The notes beneath the pieces are model-generated. The model did no database searches and had not been told where the DNA came from. It saw only the letters and a program-made list of their open reading frames with translations. A program made the translations under genes and the position numbers. DNA of 64,000 nucleotides, taken from Lycium barbarum. Lineage: Eukaryota; Streptophyta; Magnoliopsida; Solanales; Solanaceae. Positions 32,877 to 44,927 of this stretch are shown piece after piece. The stretch spans positions 167,723,713 through 167,787,712 of the forward strand of contig NC_083337.1 of the NCBI RefSeq assembly GCF_019175385.1. Reading direction: 5' to 3'. How positions within the stretch are numbered: position 1 is the first letter of the stretch; each line of letters opens with the position of its first letter.

Positions 32877-35100
32877 ATGTCTTGCACTGTCGCTCTTTCA
32901 AATTCGCCGGTATTCTCACCGTCTAGGGTTCCGTCACCGTCATCTTCTCCTTCACCTTCTTCTCCGTCATCATCACCGTTAAGGATTCTTCGTATACAGA
33001 AGGCGCCGTTAAGTAACCTTATTAGAGCTTCTAATACTGATTGTTCCACTAATACGGTTTTGAAGAGGAAGAGACCGACTAGGTTGGATCTTTCTGTTGT
33101 GGGTTCCATGAGTTTTGGCAATTTTAAGGTGGATACTAATCCGGGTCGGGTTGAGGATTTGGTTGAGGTTGAAGGAGAGGGGTATAGTGTTTGTTGTAAA
33201 AGAGGGAGAAAAGGTGCTATGGAAGATCGTCACTCTGCTTTGGTTCATTTCCAAGGAGATTCCAAACAGGTATCTTTCCCTGTTAATTACTACTCAGTTT
33301 TAATTTGTTTGTAAGTAAATACTTCTTTCATCACAATTTATGTGGTACCGTTTGGCTAGATACAAAGTTTAAGAGCTTTTGAAATTTGTGGTCTAAAACA
33401 AACTTTAGAGGCTCGTTAGACATTTGTGCGGCTATAAATCATCTTATTATGCTTAAAAGGTAATTTTAAAGTTAAGTTATTTCTAAATATAGAAATCTGA
33501 CATTCTTTTTTAGGACTTCCACATAAATTGCGCCAGAGGGAGTAGTATCTTATGATTCTTTTCAGTTTGTGAAACTTATTTTGCTATGTTTTGAAGCTCG
33601 CATGTTTACTCAACTGCGTTTTCGTGAATTGATATGGACTTTTAGCATCAAATTGAGTAACTTTGCCTAGGGTCATAGAGTATGTAGTTGGAAGGAAACT
33701 TTCAAATTGTTATTTTATGTCTAGTCTTTGAAAATTAACAATAAACAACAAGAAGAAGTCAACAACATATCCAATATAATCCCACAAGTGGGGTCTGGGG
33801 AGGGTTGAGTGGACCCAGACCTTACCCCTAATCTCGTGAAGGGAGAGAGGTTGTTTCCTAAAGTACATCGTGAAAAATTAACTTGTGTTTTTCCAAATTT
33901 AGTTCTTCATAGAAATAAAAACTTCACTGAAAATGTGTAAGTACCAAGTTTGTCTTAGAGGATGAATTAGTTACCTGTATTAGAATGAAAACGGTCTGAC
34001 TATAGTGGCATGGATATAGCGGATATTTACCTTAGATTCCAACTATTTTGGGATTAAGGCATTTTTGATTGATTGATTGATTCTAAATTGTTTAAAGCTG
34101 TAAACACTGACAAAGGGCTTATTTGTAACAGGGTGTTTTTGGTATATTTGATGGTCATGGAGGAGTAAAAGCTGCGGAGTTTGCAGCAGAGAACTTGAAT
34201 AAAAACATTATAAATGAACTAGAAGGAAAGACAACAGATGACGAAGTTGAGACGGCAGTGAAAAATGGTTATCTTAAAACAGATTCTGAATTTCTCAACC
34301 AGGAAGCTCGGGGTGGATCGTGTTGTGTAACTGCATTGATCGAAAAAGGCAATCTAGTTGTATCTAATGCTGGTGATTGTCGTGCTGTTGTGAGCAGAGG
34401 AGGGATTGCTGAGGCATTGACCTCTGATCATAAGCCTTCAAGGCAAGATGAGAAAGATAGAATTGAGGCATCGGTAAGCACCTTGACGTTGAAATTATGC
34501 TTAGCTTTGTCTTACCCTACTTGTTTAAAGAGATAATTATAATCCAATGCCTTTCGGTGATCTAATTTACAAAACAGCCAGCAAATGTATAGGTTATGTA
34601 TATTAAGTATATATTCATATAATATACATTGGCAGTGTATAGGTTTTGTATATTTTGGCTAGCGACCGTAATTAAGTTTGGTTGATTGACCAAAAATGAA
34701 AAAAGCCCATGTTTAAATTTGACCTGTGGCTGATCTTTTTGTGCTTTGTGTTTTTTAGGGTGGCTATGTAGATTGTTGTCATGGTGTTTGGAGAATTCAG
34801 GGATCTCTCGCTGTATCAAGAGCTATCGGGGATCAGTACCTTAAACAATGGGTAATGGCAGAACCTGAGACGAGGATTCTTGAACTTAATCCTGAATTGG
34901 AATTCCTAGTCCTTGCATCTGATGGTTTGTGGGATACGGTTAGCAATCAAGAAGCAGTAGATATTGCTCGGCCTTTGTGCACTGGTGTCAGTACGCAGCA
35001 GCCCTTGTCAGCATGTAGAGAGCTCATTGACCTCTCTGTTTCTCGAGGTTCACTTGATGATATAAGTGTGATGATAATTCAACTGGGACAATTCTGTTGA
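32877..35100 (+). CDS. AP2C1: AP2C-type protein phosphatase 2C (MAPK phosphatase)
   Basis: Three exons: 32877-33269, 34132-34473 and 34759-35100, giving 358 aa. The start MSCTVALSNSPVFSPS matches the usual AP2C N-terminus and follows the TATA box at a sensible distance. A Ser/Pro-rich leader is followed by a basic docking motif, KRKRPTRLDL (residues 63-72), which fits the kinase-interaction motif of AP2C clade B phosphatases. The PP2C fold follows: GRKGAMEDRH (metal-binding region), FGIFDGHGG (metal ligand DGHGG), NAGDCRAVVSRGG, CCHGVWRIQGSLAVSRAIGD and LVLASDGLWDTV. Known relatives dephosphorylate stress MAP kinases (MPK4/6 type) and dampen wound and jasmonate responses. A similar role here is inferred from the docking motif and fold. 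Intron 1 holds a Stowaway MITE and a SINE-like piece. Confidence 0.92.
33322..33542. mobile_element. Stowaway MITE (4 of 4), inside PP2C intron 1
   Basis: 221 bp. Left end 'cttctttcatcacaatttat' and the inverse 'cataaattgcgccagaggga' at the right, flanked by TA on both sides (33320-33321, 33543-33544). Confidence 0.8.
33753..33856 (+). repeat. SINE-like repeat in PP2C intron 1
   Basis: Contains 'caacatatccaatataatcc', 'cccacaagtggggtctgggg', 'cagaccttacccctaatctc' and 'gagaggttgtttcc' in the order found throughout Solanaceae genomes. A second copy is at 41452. Family name not certain. Confidence 0.6.
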
Positions 35101-35787
35101 CGGTTCCTCATTTTAGGTTAGGAAAATAACAACTGCTTACTGCCACAGGATTCTTTCTCACTAACTCGCATGCGAGTTGCTAGCTAGAGATTATAACTAG
35201 AATAACAGTTAGATCAGTTTAATAGTATGAGGTTTTAACCCTGTAAATCGAATTGCTCTCAGATTCTTTATTTCCCCCTTGATTCGGGTATATAATTCAC
35301 TTGTCATGAGACTTCAGGTCAGGTGCAATGATGGGCAAAACCCCTTTTTATCCATTTGCTCATTAGACAATGTTTACAATATTATTCTGATATTATTATC
35401 GTGGCGATTTTTTTGTGTTTCAAAGGTTAGCATTTTTTCTTGGAATTAGCTATAATGGTGTTTTAACATCTATTCTAATGGTGGTCCAATGTTTGAGTCT
35501 TCTTCAAATATGTAAGTAAGTAGGCACTTTTTTTTCCAGAAAATTGACAATTCACATGGGTATTCTTTCATGTAAGTTCAAGCAATTTTCCAACCAAAAC
35601 AAACGCCATGGAGAAATTCTGTTAGCAATCGTTTTTTGATCTTTAAACAACCTAAGATTGTCTGTATAATTGTATCACTTACGAATTAATATAAATGTTA
35701 CACCCCTGGCCTAGGTTAAGGAGCATCTCTTACATGGTTTGAGACCTGTACAAGTGTGAAATCCTAATATTAAAGAGTTTATACGGA
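35101..35787. other. 3' flank of the PP2C gene
   Basis: 3' untranslated region and intergenic sequence; no gene recognised. Confidence 0.45.
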
Positions 35788-36036
35788 CTTGTTTGGCCAT
35801 GAGAAATTTTCACTTTTTTCCGGATAACTATTTCACTTTATTTGGAAATCAACGTTTGGCCTTGAAAATTCCAAATACAACTTCAATAAACATCTAAAAC
35901 CTTGTTTTCACTTTCAATACATTCAAATAACCAAATATTGTTTGCAAAAACTATAACAAAAAACAACTCTATCTTCAACTGCAATCTCAAAATTCCAAAT
36001 AAAGAGAAAAATGTTTGATTTTCATGGCCAAACGCC
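35788..36036. mobile_element. MITE, 'gtttggccat' family
   Basis: About 249 bp with left end 'cttgtttggccatgagaaat' and right-end inverse 'gattttcatggccaaacgcc'. Related ends occur at 23520 and 57357. Confidence 0.7.
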
Positions 36037-36470
36037 TACGTAGTATGTTGAAGTTCTAGCGAGATACTATATTTTCAGGATTGAGATTTATATAAATATG
36101 TTAACAGATTCTTGATCTATATTTTCGACTCATTAGCGTCATCAAGATCATTTTTTTGCTTCAAGGATGTCAATGTTGTAGTATGATAGACCAAGGCATT
36201 AAGTTAAACGAAAATAAAGTAATAATTGGAGAATGTGATTTTGATTAAATAATCTTATAGCATAAGAAAGAGATTTGGCAGGTTAAGTTAGGTTTGGTAA
36301 TATAGTGAAGATGCCCAAATGCAGTCAACTGTCAACAATTCAACTCTTTGGTCCTATTATGTGAACTCATATCCTCAATTGGATCAAATCAACATGTGTA
36401 ATTCCAAGACATCCCCAATTTGTATGTTGGTGCATTTATGTTCTTAACTACGGTTCTTTTATTTTGGAAA
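36037..36470. other. gene-free AT-rich stretch
   Basis: Nothing recognised. Confidence 0.4.
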
Positions 36471-37500
36471 TTTACATGGGATAGATAACATATAAAAGGA
36501 TTTAACTTATTGTAATTATACTTTAAATCAATTACTATGCATAGCTATACTTTGTATTTCATAGAAAATTCACATTAAACCTCATTTCTCCTCTCTCCCT
36601 CATTTCTCCAAAGCCGTTAGAACCCCCAATCGCCGCTGCTTCGCCGGAAAGAGCAACTCTAGCGACCTTTTGTTTCTTCTGTTTCAGATTTTGCCACCGG
36701 ACGGTGCAACGCCAACGACCTAATGGTTCCAAATTTGGTCGTTGTGATGCTGTCGGTGTCAGCGTCTCTCTATATTTTTATTTCTCAGATCACCGGAGTG
36801 GTCGTTGTATTGGTATTTCTAAAATCAACAGTGTGGTTGTTTTATGAGTATTTCTAAGATCATTGGCGTGGTCGCTATATTTGTATTTCTTAGATCACCG
36901 ACTGCGCGTGTGATGTATTGTATGCATTTTTTCCAACGATTTCGAGCTCCATATCTGGCTGTCGTCATCAACTCCACCGCCACATTTGAGGGAGTACCGA
37001 TGGTGTCAACTAGACCTTCGTCGTTGTATTTCGTTTCTTGTATTTCTCTGATCTAGCCAGATTTGAGTGTATTCTGTATTTTTAAATGTAAATACAATAT
37101 ATATTTTTTATTTTTGCCAGTAGTTATGTATTCCGAATGAGATTTTTTCTGGCAAATCCCTGTATTTTTTGAATTTTTGTTGTTTGTACTTTGTATACAA
37201 CCAAATTGAATCCAGTAAATTGAATACAGTATAAAAGTAGCTACGAATAAATATAATGAATTGAATACAACCGAATATCCATGTATTTTTTGAATTTTTG
37301 TTGTTTGAATACAGCCAAATTGAACATAATGTAAAAATAGCTACAAATGGATACAGTGAATTGAATACAACTGAATTGATTAGAGTAAATTGAATACAAA
37401 CAAATACACCTAATGACAAACACTTTGTAGCCACGAATGATAATTAACGAAACTATAGCTAGGCCTTGCAAACAATGTCCAAACTATAGTCCTTTGTGAA
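36471..37500. repeat. transposon-like segment with repeated 'aattgaatacaa' words
   Basis: At 36590-37060 the composition changes to GC-richer sequence with repeated 'aagatca(c/t)(c/t)g' and 'gtggtcg' words. From 37080 to 37420 short words such as 'tgtattttttgaatttttgt' and 'gaatacaaccgaat/caactgaatt' recur several times. The outer parts ('ctatgcatagctatactttg' near 36536 and 'aactatagctaggccttgca' near 37450) look like loose inverted ends. It is probably a non-autonomous DNA element, but the borders and class are not proven. Confidence 0.35.
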
Positions 37501-38905
37501 AATTTCTCTCTCTCTCTCTCTTTTTTTACTCATAAATAGTATTTACGCTAAACTATAGAAGAATTAATTTACGGGTAAGTAACATGTTGAGGTAAAATAC
37601 ACACACAAATTGATTGTGATTCAATGATTAAAGCGTATGTAAAATATGTCATCTATTTATTGATATGATATAAACATTCCATGTAACCAGTGATGGAGGT
37701 GGGATTTTTGCCAAGGAGTTCAAAAATTAAAGAAATTGTTGTCGGTGAGACTCAAACCTACATGCTCTAGGTAAATTTAAATCCCCTTTACCACTAAGCT
37801 ACACTTTTGATTTGTGTTAAGGTGGTTGAACATTTAATATATAACATAAAACAAAAAGTTGATCCCATGTAAGTAGATGTGCCCTGCATGTAAGTAAATC
37901 TGTTTCTTTAATTAATTTGACCTAATCATTATCTCTTATGTTAGGCATTTTTTATAGAGTTAGATTCGTATGTAAACAAAGAAACGACGGAATGAGAAAT
38001 AGTGGAAGAACTAAAAATGGGGTGCTAAATCGGCTTTGATTGTCCTTTTGGAATTATTGTGTTTTTGAACAAGTTTAATTTTATACACTAATATTATAAG
38101 TCATTTTTACACTCAAATTTTGTTGGTTGTTTTAATCTAACAAGTTCTTCACTCGCTATTGGTCTAATGTTCCATGTCAAAAGTAAAATACTTGTGTAAT
38201 TAAACAATCAATCAAGATCCAAATCTATTAAGATGATTTGGTGTTTTCACCTTTTCGTACCTGAATTTCCATAATTGGATAATAGTACGTAGAATGACAC
38301 AGTAGAGGGAGCATTGCTCCTTGGTAGTTCAATAAGTGTATCTATCACATTAACAACATTAACACTACAAATCGAAATGTACCTAACAATAGTAGTTTCT
38401 AACATATCTGTTCAAACAGCTTCATTGCTAAACACGTAAAGAACTATCGAAAATGTTAAGCCTATCAAGTACTTCTTCCGTGTAATCTCCTTTGCTAGAA
38501 GATCAGGCACAATTGATTTTGGACCGCTATGAAAAGCATCATTGGATTTCAAAATAGCACGATCTTATTCAAAATTTCACCCAATTGAGCACGTCTAAGA
38601 TGTTTCAGTTCGCTAGATTGTCTCTTGCCTGCCCATGAATTCAGCAGCAGTTCAAAAGGTTGTCTCTCTATAATTGTGATTAATTCCTGGATTTTCTTGT
38701 AATTATATCAAAAATCTACATTCAAAAATTAACAATGATCCATGTCTTGAAGTTTCCTTGTTAACAATCTGGTTAAATTCACATATTCGTTCATGTATCA
38801 AAGAAAGAGATGGGTCCTTTTTGTTGTTGAATGGGTTGTTATTCTTGGTTAACCAAATATGCCAAAAAATAGAAGGGCAATTACTTGTTCCAAGTGAACA
38901 AGTTG
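37501..38905. other. gene-free stretch, possible decayed coding scrap on the minus strand
   Basis: No intact gene. Around 38480-38650 the minus strand has a short run that reads like coding sequence (WAGKRQSSELKHLRRAQLGE) but it is interrupted and I cannot assign a family. Confidence 0.35.
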
Positions 38906-39637
38906 TGTTAGAAAAATATTATTTTCTATTTAATATCTCAAAAATAAAAGGACTATTTCTAACAATCTATTTTATACATTAGTAACAGATACTTTGTATA
39001 GTTATTGGGTGGTTTTAAAGAATTAAATATCTTGAATTGACTAAGTGATCTTGATGATAAAACTGTTATTTGCCATCACATTTAATGGCATTCTAACGTT
39101 AATCATTTCAATAACCATTAAAGACATTTTTGACTATCCGTTTTGAACCTTCAATTTTTAGAATCTGGAAGAGACCATATGGTTGATATATATATTACCT
39201 TGTGAGTTCATCTTTAAACGGGGGAAAAACATAGGGAAAACTACTTCTTCTCATTTTGTATTGTTGGGTTTTTATGAGATAAATCTTTGTTAGATTCTGG
39301 TTCCTAGTTTTGTACTAGAAGAGCTTGTTGAATCCTGGGGGATACACCCATACGGGGTGAAATATCCTTAAGGACAGTGCCATTGGCATGCCTCAAGCTA
39401 CGAAGAATTCTCTACAATTGTTCGTGATCAAGTATTTTCTTCAAGCTTAGAAGAAGTTCCTACAAGTATTCGTGATGAAGGGAAGTCCCTACAAGTGTTC
39501 GTGAAAAAAGAAAAGTCCCTACACATGTTCGTGATGAAGTATTTTTTGTAAGATTTCCAACAAGTTGTTGTAAGATTTGTTATGGATTTATTACGGGTGC
39601 ATCATCAATTGAGTTATATTACATACGTGTTCAATAT
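38906..39637 (+). mobile_element. possible copia-type LTR remnant
   Basis: Starts 'tgttagaaaaatattatttt', like many Ty1/copia LTRs, and continues with a leader-like 'cttctcattttgtattgttg' region. Near 39400-39545 there are four short tandem copies of 'tccctacaagtgttcgtgatgaag'-type units. No primer site, coding part or second LTR was found, so this is tentative. Confidence 0.3.
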
Positions 39638-39647
39638 AATTTAATAG

Positions 39648-40533
39648 GGATAAGACATCATTACCCCCCTCACCTAGTAGCGTTTTTGCTACGAGACACC
39701 TTACCTAATTTTTGGTCCTATCACCCCCTAAACTATTTAAAACCGTAATATTTTACCCCTTTAAGGTTGACGTGGCAAGGAGAGTGTGTTTCACTCTCTT
39801 TGAGAGAGTGAGAAACATAAAAAACGGGAAAACTTAATTTTTTTTCCTTAAAAATCTGTATTTTCTTAAAATATGAATATAAATCTAGTTTTCCACATTT
39901 TATAAAAATAATTAATTTTTTCAAGATTTTATAAAAGATCAGTCTTTTTTTTTTTTCAAATTTTGACAAGAAAAACATTTTTTCCGGATTTTATTTGAAA
40001 AATAAAAGTGTCCTAAGAAAATGAAATCATGAAAATCAAGATCTTTTAAGACATTTAAAAAAAAAATAATCAAGTTTTCCATATTTTTAACAAATCCATT
40101 TTTCCATATTTTAAAAAAAAATCATGTTTTCAGTTTTTTTTTTTTAAAACATATGGGTTTTAAAAAAAATCAAATTTTCATTTTTTTTAAAAAGAGTTTT
40201 AAATTTATTTATTTTTAAGAAAATTCAGTTTTTTAATTCCCGTTTTCAGTTTTTTTTTTTTTTAAAAACGGGTTTTAAAAATAATTTTTTTAAAAGAAAA
40301 ATCATTTTTTAATTTTTTTATTCTTAACAATTGACACGTAAGCTGAATTTTTTTTAAAAGAAAATAAATAAATGCACATGTGGCAAGGAGAGTGGCATGA
40401 GAGTGGGCATCAGCGTTTAGGGGGGTAATTATTCCGTTTTAAATAAGTTTAGGGGGTAATAGGACAAAAAATTAGGTAAGGTGTATCGTAGGAAAAAAAC
40501 TACTAGGTGAGGGGGGTAATGATGCCTTATCCC
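39648..40533. mobile_element. non-autonomous Mutator-like element (MULE) with long TIRs
   Basis: 886 bp bounded by a perfect 10-bp target duplication, TAATTTAATA (39638-39647 and 40534-40543). Terminal inverted repeats of about 150 bp begin GGGATAAG(A/G)CATCATTACC, continue through 'cccctcacctagtag', 'accttacctaatttttggtc', 'ctattaccccctaaact', and end near 'tgccactctccttgccac'. The centre is made almost only of A/T homopolymers with 'aaaacggg'. No transposase. The target duplication size and long inverted repeats indicate the Mutator superfamily. Confidence 0.9.
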
Positions 40534-40543
40534 TAATTTAATA

Positions 40544-41040
40544 TATGGGCATGATGCATTATGATTGACGTGTTTGGTCAGGAGAATAATTGCATTATTT
40601 CAACTTCGACTTAAAATAGTATTTACAAATCAATGCTTGTTTTCACAGTTCGATTCATTATTCCATATTGATATTGGAAATCTTTTTTGAAGTGTATTTC
40701 AAGTTCAATATGAGTTTTATTCACAAAATTTTACTTTTTTTTTTCTCTTTAAAAATGATATCCAAACACAACAACCCTTTTTTTAAAAAAAATAAATAAA
40801 TAAAATCGAATACCCTTTTTTACCTAATTTAAACCATAATTCTCCTCAATTATCTATCTCCCTTTGAACTTCTTTTTCTTTCCTCATTTTTAATAAAGCT
40901 AACCTTCCAAAAATGATAGTAGTAACAAGTAGCAACATAAACAATTGCCAAACAAGGCATAAGGAAAAGAGAAAAGGACCCCACTTTATAGCCAAGTAAT
41001 CACCCACGCTGTCTCCTTTTTATCACCTCACACACACCTT
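40544..41040. other. intergenic region upstream of EBP1
   Basis: AT-rich; acts as promoter side of the next gene. A weak TATA-like 'ctttatag' is near 40984. Confidence 0.4.
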
Positions 41041-41052
41041 TGAACACGCTAA

Positions 41053-41060
41053 AAACCCTA
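41053..41060 (+). promoter_or_regulatory. telo-box (AAACCCTA) in the EBP1 leader
   Basis: AAACCCTA is the telo-box motif common in promoters and 5' leaders of plant translation and ribosome-biogenesis genes, which fits EBP1. Assigned by motif and position only. Confidence 0.55.
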
Positions 41061-41093
41061 GCTTCAAACCCTTGTTGCCTCCACTTCCATTCG

Positions 41094-41173
41094 GTAAGTT
41101 TGCTGCTCTTCTATTCTTCCTCATTCCTTCTCTTCTCTCTTCTAACTTCATTCTTCTCCCTTTTTGTTTTCAG
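41094..41173 (+). other. probable 5'UTR intron of EBP1
   Basis: Donor 'gtaagt' at 41094 and acceptor 'ttttcag' ending at 41173, 80 bp, with a pyrimidine-rich body. It lies 40 bp before the ATG. Confidence 0.6.
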
Positions 41174-41212
41174 TAGAATTTGTGTAAGTGTATTTATAGG
41201 TGTTTGGTCAGT

Positions 41213-44200
41213 ATGTCGGACGACGAAAGAGAAGAGAAAGAATTGGATCTCACCAGTCCTGAGGTTGTCACCAAATACAAGAGCGCCGCCGAAATTGTTA
41301 ACAGTTATTCTCCTTTCTCCCTATACTTTTATTGGCCTTTTAATTTGATATTTATTTTCCGATTGACAGTTTAATCTTTTGTCTGATATCTGAAAGTCCA
41401 TTAACCATCTCATTTTTTGGTTGTACATACCAGCATCAATTCCTTACAAAGTTACACAACAACAAAAAAACCGGTGTAATCCCACAAGTGGGGTCTTGGG
41501 AGGCAGAGTGTACGCAGACTTTATCCCTATCTTGTTGAGAGACTGTTTCCAACGAAATAGGCAGCAGCAACAAGCATAAAAGAAAAGAAAAAAATATTAA
41601 TTAAAACAGCGAGATAATAAGGTAACCGAGGCTACAGAAACGAAAGATAGTAATATAAATCTAAGAATAAGAAAATACGAGACTACCAAAAAAGGTAGAC
41701 TATCTACTAACTTTCTACCCTAATACATGTGGAAAAAATCGCAATTATTCGGAAAGGGTATTTGAAAATAGTTATAGGGTCCATGTTATGAAGGACTAAG
41801 TTTTGTTATTTCGGTTATGATTTTGCAGAGGCTCTGCAGTTGGTGTTGTCAGCATGCAGGCCAAAAGCAAAGATAGTTGATCTCTGTGAAAAGGGGGATG
41901 CCTACATCAAAGAGTATGCACTTGGGTTTTCTATACTTTCAAAACCTTTAATTTCCTCGTATCTCAGGAATAATGTTATCTGCTAAGTGTACTTATTGAT
42001 GACTAAAACGCGTTGTAGGCAAACTGGGAACATGTACAAGAATGTGAAGAAGAAGATTGAGAGAGGTGTTGCGTTTCCAACGTGTATTTCAGTTAATAAC
42101 ACTGTGTGCCATTTCTCTCCATTGTCTAGTGATGAGACAGTACTGGAAGAAGGTGATATATTGAAGATGTAAGTAATAATTTACATCACCCTGAGGTGAT
42201 TTTCATTGTTTATCATGATACCAATTGCTAGTTTAGAAATAAAAAAAGAACAATTCTTTCAGCACGGAGCTAAACTTGGATTGTGTCATCGAGTGCTTAT
42301 AGCAGGAAATTTACGTTTGTGTGAGTAACATGTAGTTCTTTTTTGATGCAGTGATATGGGATGTCACATTGATGGTTTTATTGCAGTAGTTGGACATACA
42401 CATGTTCTTCACGAAGGACCAGTTACCGGTAGAGCTGCTGATGTCATTGCAGCTGCTAATACAGCAGCTGAAGTTGCTTTGAGGCTTGTGAGACCAGGAA
42501 AGAAGGTAATGTTATTCTAGATATTTGTTTATTCTGATGCACTAACTGATTACATGTTATTTATTTGAGAGATATTTCTTTCTGTTTCTTGCTTATATAT
42601 AGTAAGAGATTTCTATCTGAAATTAACTTATATGTATTTCTTATATAATTACAAAAAAAAAGAGTTCTGTCTGGAAACTCCTTCCACATGTCAAATTATG
42701 TACATGGTAGGGTTGGTCAATAATGATGTTGAACCAGCTTTATTGATTATATCAGTAAAGCATGGTAGGGTTGCGAGATCATATCAGTAATAGCTTGTTT
42801 ATTCAGTAAGTTACCACTGTAGTTTTTTCTTTTTTTCCCATTGGCTCATTGAGTACTTAAGTTTGCTCAAGCAATTTGCTAAGTGGATAGTGTCATTCAA
42901 GTTTCTAAACGGTGGTAGTGATCTGGTGATGATGTGCTCGTTTTTCTTCAATCTTTGCTGCTCTTTGCTCTCTGCAACAACATTTTCTCTTGCTTGATGA
43001 ACGTGCTCTGCTGGATCTTGTTCAGCTAATGCATGATTCTGGTCTTTGCCTATTTGAAAAGAAACTATAAGTCCTTTCAAAAAATTACAAGTCCTTTCCG
43101 TGTGACTGCTTGTTACATCCTTAGCTTAGTGGGTCCTTTTGGGAAAGGACTTTTTAAATTGAGAGGAACCTCAAACCAATAAAGTTGGAGTCACTATTGA
43201 TGGGTGTGAACACGTTTTTGTTGCTTAGTAACTTGCAATGTATTCCTTTTTCTCCACCATATGATCCTGTTGATCTTCAGTGGTCTAGCATATCCAGTCT
43301 CTTAGTGCCGCTTTTTTCTTTTTGACAGTTATATTTCCTTCTCTTAGTGCTAGGTGGATTTGATATTTTGAATATAAACATATGTTATGGTTCCAAGAAA
43401 TCAGTAACATTATGTATTGAAAAAAATTCTTGGTATGTACTTCAGTCACTAGTCTTTGACTTACATGAGATCAACTTATCTCAATTTGATGTTGGGAAGC
43501 AGATATTTTGTAAATTTATGTAATGTCCGAGTTGTAGATCATCTTAGGTAATGTTAAATAACAAGGAAGGTTCTTAATCCTCAGACTACTGTGAGGTGAG
43601 ACTTCATATCTTCCTTTGGTCTCATTCAAATGTTATGAATATGTAGACGAGGTAGAGTAGGTGTTTTGTATAGCTGCTGTATATGCCATCCTTCAAAGCA
43701 AATAACTGTTTGATTTCCTTGTGTATTATTTTTGTTGCTAAATTCCTTGGATATTGCAGAATTCAGATGTAACAGAAGCTATTCAGAAAGTTGCTGCTGC
43801 CTATGACTGCAAGATTGTTGAAGGTGTATTGAGTCATCAAATGAAGCAGTTTGTTATTGATGGAAACAAAGTCGTATTGAGCGTGTCCAATCCTGATACA
43901 AGAGTAGATGAAGCAGAATTTGAGGAGAATGAGGTCTACTCCATTGATATTGTGACGAGCACTGGTGATGGAAAGGTATGGACGTGTGTTGCACCTTTGA
44001 CATGTGAAAATTAAAGATGCAATGATTTTTCTTTATGAATCTCACAGTTGTTTACTTTCACGGGCCTTTTTTAAAAATTTGCAGCCAAAGTTATTGGACG
44101 AGAAACAAACCACTATCTACAAGAGAGCCGTAGACAAAAGCTATAACCTGAAGATGAAAGCCTCAAGGTTTATCTTCAGCGAAATCAGTCAGAAGTTCCC

Positions 44201-44927
44201 TATCATGCCTTTTACGGCAAGGTCCGATGATTTTCCTAATTTCCATATTCTGCTGTAGTAATTTAGACGTTTCATGATCATAATGATGTCTGGTTTCACT
44301 TATGAAAGAGAATGCTGTTTAGTTACTCTTTATTTTACTTGAACAGGGATTTGGAGGAGAAGAGGGCTCGTTTGGGCCTAGTTGAATGTGTTAACCATGA
44401 GCTTTTGCAGCCATATCCTGTTCTACATGAGAAACCTGGTTAGTACCATTTTAGCTGTGTCAGCGTCGTGATATATTCCTATGCTGAAGCAGGATCAAAT
44501 TCGCCAGTATTCGAATTTAAATGGAAGTTTTGTCATAATGTCCCTTTGTTTGTTTGATATCATCTTTTGTTGCTATGCAGGTGATTTGGTTGCTCACATC
44601 AAATTCACAGTGCTTTTAATGCCTAATGGGTCGGATAGGGTTACATCTCATGCTCTCCAGGAGCTGAACCCTACAAAGACGACAGAGGATGAACCTGAAA
44701 TCAAGGCCTGGCTAGCCCTTCCCGTTAAGACCAAGAAGAAAGGTGGTGGGAAGAAAAAGAAAGGTAATTCAAAATGCATTTGCAAATAGTGTTCTTGAAA
44801 TTGTAGAACAATATTTGGCAGTCTAACCAGTTAACTTCTTTAATTCTAATATCTTACCCTTGCTTGAGCAGGAAAGAAAGGCGACAAGACAGAAGAGTCA
44901 TCTCAAGCTGAGCCTATGGAAGGATAA
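41213..44927 (+). CDS. EBP1: EBP1/PA2G4, ERBB3-binding protein 1 homologue
   Basis: Nine exons: 41213-41303, 41829-41913, 42019-42168, 42352-42505, 43760-43975, 44085-44221, 44347-44438, 44581-44763 and 44872-44927, giving 387 aa with every phase matching. The protein starts [20 protein letters not shown] and keeps the family text ([68 protein letters not shown]). It has the methionine-aminopeptidase 'pita-bread' fold, which in this family is not active as a peptidase. A Lys-rich C-terminus ([18 protein letters not shown]) fits nucleolar/RNA binding. In plants EBP1 promotes cell growth and ribosome biogenesis in nucleus and cytoplasm. Intron 4 (42506-43759) is the longest. A SINE-like copy sits in intron 1. 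Confidence 0.95.
41452..41575 (+). repeat. SINE-like repeat in EBP1 intron 1
   Basis: Same word order as the copy at 33753: 'ggtgtaatcccacaagtggg', 'gtgtacgcagactttatccc', 'gagagactgtttcc', preceded by 'acaacaacaa'. Confidence 0.65.
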
